NCBI GenBank assembly: GCA_963457665.1
Contig: OY735209.1
Coordinates: 9,574,314 to 9,638,313 of the forward strand
Source: Thysanoteuthis rhombus
Taxonomy: Eukaryota > Mollusca > Cephalopoda > Oegopsida > Thysanoteuthidae
Length of the DNA stretch: 64,000 nt
Direction of reading: 5' to 3'
Both the position numbers and the translations under genes were made by a program. The notes under the pieces were generated by a model. That model searched no databases. It was given only the letters and a program-made list of their open reading frames with translations, and was not told the DNA's origin. Positions 1 to 12,100 of the stretch are shown piece after piece. Within the stretch, counting starts at the first letter, position 1, and the number at the start of each line of letters is the position of its first letter.

Positions 1-169
1 CTTCTTACGCTCCCTCTGGTTCTGTTTCTTCTGGAGTTGTTGCGTGACTTTGTCTCGGGTCGTTCGATACTCTAAAGCAAATTCACTGATCACCTTACAG
101 AACTGAGAAATTTTCTGGTCTTTGGCGATATTCACAGGAAGACCCATATAGAGCAGCAGCTTCTGATAT
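1..169 (-). CDS. Fhod: FHOD exon 18 (partial): FH2 C-terminal helix
   Basis: One base plus 56 codons, running off the left edge: [68 protein letters not shown] is near-invariant in FHOD proteins. Acceptor is GTATTTACAG|A. The basic Gln/Lys/Arg end leads into the region before the C-terminal DAD, which is outside. Confidence 0.95.
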
Positions 170-3100
170 CTGTAAATACGTAATCAATAGAGAGAGGTGT
201 TAGTCATTTACTCTTTATATTCTGGAAAAATAAATGAATGAAAAAAAAAGAACTTGAAAAAATTGAAAATCAATTAATTCCGTAAGTACACGATTCATAT
301 GAAAATATACAGACAGACCATGATATAATGGTATATAACTCCCCCAGGCCGAGGAGATGTGGAAGGATGAATCAGTGAACCAATAGTATGAACAATTCTG
401 TTCCTTTTGGGGGTTAGGTGCAAATGTATCAATACATTGTATGTGTAACACTGAATTAGTAAAATTGCCTGATTGAGGATTTATACTTATTTTTTGGAGA
501 AAAACTTTGATTACATAAACTTTTGGTTGTAAAAAAATATTTTTGCTTATATCCTTGTTTTGATTGAATAAACTTTTGATTGAATTAGAACGATTTTATT
601 TATTTTTGGTGAAAAAAATTAGAACAACATATTTCTGTATTTTTTGTAAAAAAGTTCAATTTTACAAACTTTACATTGTAAAAAAAAATAAAATGAATAA
701 ATGAATAAATAGTTGTTTTATATCTCAGTTTTGACTAAACTAGTTTCAGTTTAATCAAAAGTTTTGTAAATGATTTTCAGTTCATTTTATTTTGTGAAGA
801 AAAAAAATAAAAATTTTTCCAATCAGATAATTTCACCGTCTCGATATAACGCATATATTTAATACAAGCCCCGAGGGCAAGAATAGCATAGCAAACGATG
901 GAAATGGACGTCTACCTGGTAAGGACTCTCCGGTGAATGATTTTCAGGATCATGATCCTCTCAGCAGCGTCTTTCAAGAATTCGTACATTCTGAAAAGAG
1001 AAAATTAGGCAGATTAAGAACTGAAGCAGACGCAAGAAACAACTTGGGTGGATATGTACGAACATATCTATCCATATCAACATACACACGTATACACCCT
1101 ACCACCATTCATCCACACACACACACACACACACACCCATATCTACGCAGATGCACATCTACATCCACATCTACACACAGCCAAATCCATATATATTTAC
1201 TGGTGTCTATGATATTTCTCTCTGCATAAATACTCGATGGCTAAATGAAAAAAGATGGTTGTACATACTGAACAACCATGGCCATCAAAGATGGCAAAGG
1301 TTTCTATTCTTTTTTATATGTGTTGTGTGTACCAGGGCTCCTGGCCATACTGTTTTGTCTACAGACTTGAACCTTGGCATCAGTACTCCACTAGAACCTC
1401 TTTGAAAAATTTTTTTTTTTCAAAATCTTAAATTAAAAAAATTTTTTTTTACCATTTTTGGGTCTTATCCTGACTAGTTTATTCATAACATCTACATTCT
1501 AGAGAAAAAACCAATGAAACATCCAGGAAGATCTAGCTTCTCCAGAATTTAAATGTTTCTGGATGGGGTTTTTTTTTTCTATGTAGGATGGTTTCTAGGG
1601 AAAAATGTCAGTGATTTCATAAATTGAATTTATTCTTCAATGGAATTATTTTCCACGGGACTTCAAATTTTGACTTTTATATGAATTTAGGATGTGAATA
1701 AAAAGAAACAGTTTAGGAACTAAATTTTGGCCTGGACCAAATTATTTACGGTAAACAGTGAAACAACACCGATGATTGGAAAATAAAGAAATGAGCTCTT
1801 TTTCCATGTAAGTACCTACGTAGCCAAGGTTTAAATGATCGAGTCACCAGGACCCTCAAAGTAAGCAGAGGTCTAAATATCACCCTTAACTCATTTCTCT
1901 CTTTTTTGATCGCTGACCGTTTTCGTTTCTGTGTTCTGTTAGTCTCAGAACTACTTGTATTTATGTATTTCTACACATATCATTATTCCTATGTTAACTG
2001 TATCAGTAATGGATATTAGAATCTGGCAATTTTAATAAAAAGAGACAGTTTAGGAACAAAATTTTTGCCTGGACCGAATTATTTACAGTAGTGAGTGAAA
2101 CAACAATGATGATCGGAAAAATAAATAAATGAGTCCTGGCTGGGATTTGAACCCACACACATTACCATGGGAGCATCTATGTAGCCTAGGTATACACTGT
2201 AAACAGTATTGTCTTTCAAGTAAAATTGCATATGGTCTGCATTTCTATTTTTGTTTATTGACTTGCTATAAAACGAATCTCCATTGAATTATGGGAAGCC
2301 AACTTACTTGGTCTTAAGTACAGAGTTGCCATCGTGCTTAACAACTGCTTTTAGATGTTCCCAAGAACTTTTACAGTCCCATTCCATTCTCTCTAATTTG
2401 TCAGCCAGTTCTTCCCAGTCAATCTGGAAAACAAGGGAGAAAAAAACACAAAATATTTTACTCATAATAATATAATTTGACATTGGAAAATCAGATAAAG
2501 CAAATAATTCCTTTCTTCATGTCAGAAATTTAGAAAGAAATCACCATTAATCTATTTGGACTAGTGTCTTCAAAATGGTTGTTATAGTCCCAGCATTTTA
2601 AAATGAATTGTGTAGGGCGGAAACATAAATGTGTGTGTGGCGAATCCTTTGTTTCATTTTTTTTTCCTGGTACCCATTGAAAGGCATTGAAACATGCCCA
2701 CAAAATGAAAAAAAATGTCAGATGTAACAACACACACACATAAAATAATATTTACAAGGACATGTCTTCATAAGTAATATTTTTTTATATGAATAGCTCT
2801 ATTTACCATACATATATATATCATACACATATGAAATTAAGAAATACTTCTTTATTTAAAAAGAATTTTGATAAACAAAGTAGAGCAGTTGAATTTTTAA
2901 ATTTAATAATTTTAATTCAATTGAAATAAAAAGTGATTGATACATTAATCATATAGAGCAATGTACTAATAATATTTTAATTTTCTAGTAATTTTTTCTT
3001 GTTTTTGAAACAAGTGAACAAATTTTTGGTTCCAATGAGATTTTGGATAATACTTATACTCAGTGGAACCAAAGATTCATTCACTTTTTTGAAAACCTGA

Positions 3101-6100
3101 AATAGTTGATAAAAAAAAAAAAAAAAATGAAGAAAAAGGAAGAAAAAAAAAAGATACTCCTTGTCCGTCATATTTGATGAAATTATATGCATACATGTAA
3201 GTATGTACATAGGCATAGTGACAATTTTTTTTAAATCGTACCTTTGCACACCGGTTAATGGCCCCGATTTCTGAATAGAGGTCAGTGGCATCTGCGAATT
3301 GTTCAATGATGATGGTACATAAATGATGCAGCAGTGAATGTTTGTGGACCGTGTCCTTCACTTCTGGGACTTTGGACAAATAATCAATGGAAAAACCTTG
3401 GACCTGAAACCAAACAGACAAGACATTAGAAACCGTACAATCTATTTAGCATTTCACATTTTTATATTAAGAGATTCAAGATTTGGCTATTCAGAAGCAG
3501 AAGTCTATTGACATAATTCAAAGATTCATATATAAAGAATAAAGATCACTCCAAAGAGAGGCTCTGAAGTAATCGATGTTTAAATTTCTCAGATGAAGCA
3601 TTGTCTAGACCTTCCAAGTCTCATGCAGAATGTGTGAGACACACATTTTCATGCTTTCAAGCATTTCACAAGAAGTTTCAAATTTATTCAACCTCATCCC
3701 AGATAAATTTTGAAATATCTTTTGAATAAACTTCTTGACAACAGTTAATTCTAATAGCTGAACCACAAGTGGAGCCAATCTTGGATACATAGTTTTCAAA
3801 TGGGGGGGGAGGTCACACAATTCTCACTCATCGAAACTTGTCAATTACTATTAGTTTTTCAACAAATATTTATTTCATCTTAATTTTAGTTGCTTTTTAT
3901 TGCAACTCTCAGACTGCCATTCTAAGACCGTCAGTAAGCAATGTGGATTGGAAATAGAGAATAAGCCTCCAGCAAGACTTGAGCTTGCATCCTTTTTCTT
4001 AGGGAAGCCTTTAAAATAATCTTGAACTGGGAAGGACAACATTTTTCTAGTGCAACAACCTAACCAATATTTTTTTATAATTTCTTATAAGACAGTCATA
4101 TGACCTGCATTTTTAAACTAGCCAATCTCTTTAAAATATTTCTAAATGCAAAATAACATTCAAGAAGCCTGGATGCTTCAGGGTTAAATTCCACTCAGAC
4201 TGAAGCTTCTAAATTTTAGAAATATTGAAAAAAAGATCTTTAAATTTGGCCATGGAGGGGGACTTGATAAAATAGTATCTGGATAGTTTTCTAGATAAAT
4301 GGCATGAAAATCTAGATAATTCTAGATATAATTTGAAGTAATTCAGAAATAGACGGAATCTGTTTCTTGTTTTCTCCTTCTCTTGTTAAGAGAGGAAACT
4401 TAAGTCAAAACTCAGTAGGACAATAAAGAAATCCAATTCTTCCTTACCTGTGTTCCATTCAAAAAGCTTCCAATTGCTAGCACAGCAGACAAGATATACT
4501 TGAAAGTTTTATTGACCAGTAATTCTTCAATTCCTTTCTTCAGATCCATCAGAGGTTCTGCAATTTCCTGCAAAAGAGACAAAATAACCACACAATCAGG
4601 AATAGGTGAATACTTGTAACGGTTACTTCATCAAATACTCAAAGCTTTTAAAAAAAATGTTCATTTTGGTCAGGAATCTACATATATACATGTATAAGAT
4701 AGCCCTATTACCCCAGTAATGCTTGCTTCAATTCTTGACCACTAACAATCCCCTCCACTGCTATTTCCAATGTATTTCTTTCATAAAAATCATGAATTAG
4801 GTATTTTTGAGGTAAGAAGGTTCTCACCAACTTACCAGATCAAAATTCTCTGACATCTTCCAAATTTCCTTAACAATGGATGCCAATATAATTGATGGCC
4901 TCCTACCTCCCTATCAGTTTCCCAAACCCACCTTTTCATTCAAATATTTAAAAAACAAAAACAACACATTGAAAATACGTCATTAACTTGTAATTCTGCA
5001 ATATACACCTGATTAAAAAAAAGAAAAAAAGAAAAAATAACCAACCATACGCTTTTTTTAAAATCCAAAAAATATGCCTCTCTCCCACAATTGTGCCGAT
5101 ATACTAAATTCCCTGACTTTTTTTTGAAACCTCAATTTGTAGAATTCACCGGCAATTTTTTTCTTTACATTTCCCTGATAGGTGAGAATCCTGGGTAAAA
5201 ATCACGAATAAGGCATTCTATGGTATAAGTCATTAAAAATGAATTTCTATTGTAAAATAATTAGTAATGCATTTACATAATACATATATTACTCCCAGTC
5301 TGTAAGTAACTTCTTCATTTTATTTCTAATAGTAGATTTTTCTATCGATGAAGAATAGTGAATAAGATCATCCTTTAATCATCTCTGACTGGCTGAAAAG
5401 AGGCAAAAGACATCCTTCGTCTGCTTTGATGCTTTTCCTAAAGGAAAGGATATAATACATGAAAAATACTGGAATCACTGAATAGACGACATTTCCCAAA
5501 GATTAGAAGACCAAATCAAACAGAACGTTCCATCCTACATTCAAAAATTAATGAATGGAAAAAAAAAGAAACAGATGCCTTACACGGAGTAAACGTAAAA
5601 TGGATTTGGTAATAGACAAACATTTATTGAATACCCCAGAGTGTGTAAAGGCATATTAAGAGGGACAGTTTGTCAGTATTGTAAGACCTCCCTTTCACCC
5701 GAGGGTTTGAGAGTCAATTTACATCGAAACCAAAAAAACTACTGGACAAACAAAAAGAATTTATGCTTGAACTTATTTAATCTAACTGTATTTTAAGTGC
5801 GTTTAGATTTCCAACCATCACGCCCGCAATTCTTTGCACGTATTCTCAATGTGTTAGTTTGCCGGTTTCAAACGATATTTTTCGAATTCATTTAAATCAT
5901 TTCCACACAGTATATTCAAACATTTTCCGATGTGTCAGCCTATGATGAGTTTCAGCCGGAAGAAGCTTTTTATGGATTCATTTTAAAAAACAAATTTAAA
6001 ACTTTTTTCTATGTTTTATAATGCATCTGCGAATTATGGCAATATCAAAAAAGATTTGTCCTTACCTGTTCTAACGATTCATAGTCTAATTTGAACAACC

Positions 6101-9100
6101 ATAAACGAAGCCGTGCCTGCAGCTCACTAATTGACGACAAAATAAGGAGGAACTGCTCAGCAGTCCCCAGGGGCGTGTCAGGATACATCATCTGTGCATC
6201 TAAAATTTGGGTCTTCTCTTCCTCTGCTGGAATCATTGTATACAAGATTTTCTGAAAGCGAAACAAATCCCACATCTGGTTAGTCACTCAATAGAAATTG
6301 TCATGCGACGGAATTTTTTTGGTCGCATACTGTTAGGTTGGGGGTTATCAATCAAAAAAGGGGTGATCAATGAATAAATCACTCCTCATCTTTTGTTGGT
6401 TGGTGATCACTAAAAAGGTCCTTATCTTAAAAAAAACAAGCATGAATATTGCTGGACAAATTTAACATTCACTTCTTTGTAAATTGAAACCCCTCACTTA
6501 AAACCTAAAAAAGGGGAGATTTTGAAACAAAAACGTTTTCTAGATATAATAAGAAGTAAGTGTTCTCAACTGTCTAACTCCCTGTATGTACAATACATAC
6601 TCCTATAGCCAGTCAGCCATACTAGCTTAAAAACTGAAGAAACTCAAGCTGACAGTACTGGCAGATACTTTTTAATTAGGAACACTGAATTTTAGAAAAT
6701 ATTCATTGAGTATTTTTTTACAAAATCTCATATCTATAAACTGTTTTTTGTGGTATCAAAAACACCATTTTTCACTGAAATACTAAAATATTTACCTTTC
6801 ATCCAAAATGTCAAAGGTTACTTTTTTTCATAGGCCTAACTTTTATCATTATTATCATTTTTATCATTATTTTGCAAGTCTTAGTGTTGAGCATCCTTGA
6901 TACAAGAAAGCATCATGAGACCAATATCATGCTGTATTGAGGGTGATCAATTAAAAAATTGGAAGAAGAGTTGATCAATGGATATGTTACTTCTCTGACC
7001 TTTTGTTGGGTAGTGATCACTAAAATAGTCTGAATTTTCAACAAGTGTGAATGCTACCAGACAAAAATTGAGGGACCAATTCAACATAGACTTACATTGA
7101 AAATTGAACCCCTCACTAAAGACCTATATAAGGGGTGGATTTCCAAAAAAGTAACAAAGAAACCTTTTTTTCTAAAAACATAATGCCTACATGTTTAAAT
7201 TCTCAGCCATCTAGTTTCATTGGAGTGGCTGGTTACGTGACGTATACATAGTCAGCCAGACCAACTTGAAAACAGAAGAAAACTGTGTTGATGTTGATAG
7301 TTTCTAATGTAGTAGTACAGGAGGTCCCCTACTCATGAACGGTCAAAAAGGAGTTTTTTTAATCTAGTTACAGACAGCAGTTCGTAATAACGAATGGCAC
7401 ACTATTTTGTAATAGACCTCAAAATGGTAAAACTTAGAAATCTGCGTGCATTTTTGGCTAAAATTTCTGATGTAAATTCCCCATTGTACAGCGGTTTACC
7501 TGGTGTGAATGAGTTTTCTAACACAACTCTGAGCTTATATCGCTTAGACAAATAATTTTTACTCGAGAATATATAAGTAGAGGTAAAATATATACTGTAT
7601 ACATTGACAAACATTTGACAAACTGCTGCTAGATATGTGCTGTTCCGAGTTGCATGCAGATCTGACTTACGAACATGTCAGGCAAAAGAACTTGTTTGTT
7701 ACCCTGTGACTTCCTGTGTAGAAAGAAACCAGAAGAAAAAATGAAAAACATAACCATTCAACAAAGAATCCTGTGAAGACCAAAAAAAAAAAAGAAGCGT
7801 GAATTCACCTCTATTCCCTCCTTGTTCATGACTGAACTGTCCATCTTAAGAATAGCTGCTTTGATCGTTCGTGGAGGGGGTAGCACCTTGAGACCAATGT
7901 TAATGGCGTTGGATCTCTTCGGGTCAAGGACCGTAATTTCTTTTTTGGTTGATGTGTCAGCTTTCTGCTATAGAAATGCGAAATTGTATTAAATATTGTT
8001 CTTTCACAACAAAGGTCATGGCTTTTCATTTAAACTTTTGGCCAACAGAAATGAAAAAAAAAAAATCATCACCATAGTAGGTTATTAGAAAGCATAGCTG
8101 GTATCTAGTTATGGCTGACCTAGTACTTGATTTTCTATACATCTGACTAACTACTGACTTTGTTTAAAAAAAAAACAACCCCAAAACTAGGTATAAAGAT
8201 GGTCAAAACTGGTTGAAGGTTGGGAATCAAGAAAAAAAATTGAGAATCTTGTTCTTGGAAATTTCATATCTTCTTTCTCATTTTTTTGGATGAAATCTTG
8301 TCTGATTTTATACTTCCTGACGTATAAGTAAGACTTCAATTTTAGCCTCCAATAAGGTTTTTTCCCTAACATAAAGCTAAATGGTTTAACTTGGTAATGT
8401 TGTCCCTCTTACAGAATACATTGAAGAAAGTGTTTTAAAGTTGGGAAAATTGCTTCATTGAAATAAATTCGCTAACCTAAATTTATGTTTGTCTTGAAGC
8501 AAATGTCTAATTGAATAAGATATATATTACTTTGAAACAAACAAATGAATTTACCTGTAACAAATTAAGAATAACTTTTTACAGTTTTACGATGTAATAT
8601 TTTTTTCAGAGTATATACCTGAGCAAAGGAGTTGATCAGTCGAGTAGGAAGGTACTGCTTGGGAGACAAACCCCCAGGAACCAGATTTCTGTACTTAAAT
8701 GATGATTCTTAGTATAGTAAGAGGGTAAATCTAGAAATAATTTCCATCTGAAACATCAGGTCTCCCTTTAGAACTCTGGTCAAAAGATTTCTGGGAACCC
8801 CTTTAGATTAGAGAAGAATGCAGAGCAGCCATCTTCATAACAACCAATATGGTGACATGACTATCAGCTAAAAGTTATTTGATCAAAGAGAAATGGGAAA
8901 GAGGAGAAGAGGAAAGGGAAGAGGAGACAAAAGATTGAAAGGAAGGGAAAGGAGGAGGAGAAGGAGTGAAGGTTTTGAAAAATAAGAAATAATTGAAGGA
9001 AAAGATAAGAAAAAAACAAAATAAAGACAAAAAAGAATTAAAAAAAGAAAAAAATAATAATAAAAAGGATGAAATAAAACAAAAAGAAAAATCAGAATGA

Positions 9101-12100
9101 TGATGATAATGAGTTACTTAATAGAATTAGGCATGCAAAACAGAAAAAGAAAAAAAATACAAAAAAAGGTTGTACAGAAAACTAAAAAAAATAGTCGAGA
9201 AGCAGTGAATACTAGAGAAGCGATACATAAATATACATAAGTATGTTTTTTGTACGACATGCAGTGACATAGAGAAGCTGTGAGCCTGTGTCAGCGACCA
9301 CAAGGTCATCAAACACTCACACGTGATTGAACTACTAATAAAACTACTTTAGACCACAAGACATTTATTCGGCTGTGTTGAGGCAGATCAAAAAATAAGA
9401 TCCATTTTTTTTGGATTCTGACCACAATAATAAAGTAGCTTCGGTCTCCAACATTTTAGTGCACAAGGTTGGTTATAAGCTGATTACAATTTTAAGTTTT
9501 TTTTTTTTTTTGTTAAGGATAAAAACTGATTTCTTGAATAATTAAAATTATTTTTCATTACATTGTCAACCATTATTCTGGGGTTGATTAATTTGTGTTT
9601 TTACTAACATAAAAAAATTTGAATCAGATCAATAATTTGGTAATGAAATCAGTTTGACATTATTTATTTTTTCAACTAGTATTTCTGTCATCGTAATTTC
9701 AGTTGCTTTTTATCGCAACTCTCAGACCATCATTCTACGGCTGTTAGTAAATAGTGTGGGTCGGAAATGAAGAATTATTTCCATCGAGAAATCAGAAATA
9801 AAGAATAAACTCTTCCAGAGAGTTTTTTTCGGTCTGCGCTGTTTACTGACGGCAACAGAATGATAGTTATATACTTTTGCGGGCGTATAATTTTTGAATA
9901 TTCTTTTTATTTACAAGTCAGCATGAGATCGAGAAAAATATAAGTTCTAATGGACTACACGAAGAACAAATGGTACTCAGATGATTATTATTAGAAATTC
10001 CATTGGCTTCCAAGTAGTCAAGGTCGAAAAACCGTTTACAGATCCAATTTTTTTTAATTCTTTTAGTCAGTGGTACTTTTCTAACAACAAAAGATTCAAA
10101 TGGAAATTTTGATAAAAAAAAACAAAAACAAACTTGAAACGAAGAAAATAAAATAAATTCTTTAAATAAAGGAAAATGAAAAAAAAAGAATGAAGAACGA
10201 AGAATAAAGTGAAGGAAAGAAGATGTGAAAAAGAAAGAAACCAAGAGATAAAAAATAAAGAAGTATCGTTCGTCTAAAATAAAACAGTGAGAAAAGCCAG
10301 TGTAGTAGAGAATCGGTTCCTGCTTAGTGCAATGCAAGTCACCACAGCAGATTTTTCCTTCTCAATTGTCTGGAATGGAGAATATACACTAGCGAATTCA
10401 ACCTGCAGAATCACCAGAATCAGGTGACTTTGAGCGCGGCCAGTGCTTGGACGGATGATAATTTACTGAATTCCAAGAGCTGTAAGCGAAAAACAATGGA
10501 TCCGAAGCCTAGCAAAGGAGCAGGGATAACGTGAGAGAGAAGCTTGTGCTTCCTCAAGGGAAGAAAAGCAAGCTTGGGAAGGATTCAATAAAGTCACTTA
10601 TTCTACTGCAAGAATTTATAAGCTTTTTTTTTCTCTCAAAATATAACCTAAGGAATTGAGATTTTTTAAAAATTCTTTTGGCTTCATGCCTTTGAGGGAG
10701 GTATCAGTGAGGGAGCTTTTGAATAATTTAAGTACCGTCTTACTCATAACGAAGGTATCATCTTGCTGCATCTTTCTATATGGACTCCAGATAAGACACT
10801 ATTTATGAAGTCAAACAACTTTCTTTTGAATCAAGAAAGATATCAGATTCTTGGGATGTAAACATTAGGATTTCGAAAGTATGCAGATGAATTCTTTTAA
10901 GGAAAAATTTCAAAAATCATTCCAAGAAGAAAACTACATTCAGAAGGGCCCAACAGAAGAGATATAAGGACTCCCTAAAAAAAGAACCCTCATCTTCTGT
11001 GGACAACAGAGGCAGTTGACAGGAATACATGGTGGCCCAAGGTCTACTAAGCAACCACCCATGCCAAAGCAAATTGCAGAGCAAAAGCAGAAGAAAAATG
11101 GCAGCACTGAAAGGCAGGAACTTCCACCAGCTGCCAGATCTTCTCCTGCATTCATTGTAAAAAAAAAAAAAAAAAAAAAAAAGAAAAAAGAAGCCTGCCC
11201 CGGGCCTACAACTGACATGAAAAATCCTCCTAAATCTTCATTCGCAAAGCCAAGCCATGATATGATCAGCTGAAATTTTGCTCATGGCAATTAATCATCA
11301 TCTTCCTGACACATTTGATGCTACCTTGGATAGCAAATCATAGAGCGCAACAAAAAAGCACGCCTTCTGCTCAGTGACGTAAGGCAGAAATCAAGTCTAG
11401 TGCGCTGCCATAGCTATTCATATTGCCTTAGGTAAAGCCATGGAATGGAGGCACATGTATGTCCGACGCAACACGCCACAAGACGCACATGTACATTGTG
11501 CGGCAACAACGGGGAATGAGAAACAAACCGGCAAGGCAGAAAGCACAAGCCTGTTTTTCAAACATACAATGTTTGTTATGTGGATGTAAAGTTATCCAAC
11601 GAAACAGTAGAGGTATTCTGACAATGTGGAAGTGAAAAATCTTTCACTTCCACATTGTCAAATTACCATCACCAAACATACAATAAGCAGGTAACAAAAA
11701 AATTTAACAGAAATCTTGGTCAGTTCAATGACCATTGATTGTTGATTGATTTTCTTGAATACATTACACACCTACAACCTATACGCACAGAGATTACATC
11801 AAATTGCTGTTGAGAATAGATCACTCAAGATGAAACCGCTTATTAACCATGAGCACACTGCATTCTTTTTCAAGGACACCAAGTCTCGTGTACTTACTAT
11901 CTTTGGACACCAGTAACTTGTATGTCTGTTCATGTATGAAATAGAAATTCACGTGAAAACACCATTGTGAAATTCAAACACTATTGTTTGGCAATCAGAG
12001 TTGCCTGCATTAGACGGACAAACTTTTTGCTCGGCGAATGAAGTTACCAACAGAGTATTGAAGGTTACGCTAATACGAAATTGCTGTTAATTTTGGATTG

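Larger units (their letters stand above)
991..2307 (-). other. Intron 16: CA repeat and two SINE-like copies
   Basis: Holds a CA/CACACA patch (about 1080-1190) and two related SINE-like sequences (1692-1850 and 2033-2205). The remainder is AT-rich with no identifiable content. Confidence 0.8.
6252..7808 (-). other. Intron 12: contains a diverged direct duplication
   Basis: Two related ~330-bp blocks at 6339-6665 and 6935-7300. Sequence 7314-7700 resembles transposon-terminal sequence (CAGGAGGTCCCCTACT) but I could not find a partner end. Confidence 0.7.

Noticed and set aside
2142..2152. B box as evidence of a functional tRNA gene
   Set aside because: No cloverleaf can be folded around it; this and the other B boxes (33598, 47590, 52672) belong to SINE-like or composite repeats.
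7314..7700. CAGGAGGTCCCCTACT and GACTTACGAAC strings resembling transposon ends
   Set aside because: They are in direct rather than inverted relation and no closing terminus was visible.
11016..11273. 85-codon plus-strand frame with a poly-Lys run
   Set aside because: The run is a 22-base poly-A tract; no domain, and no splice or promoter context.
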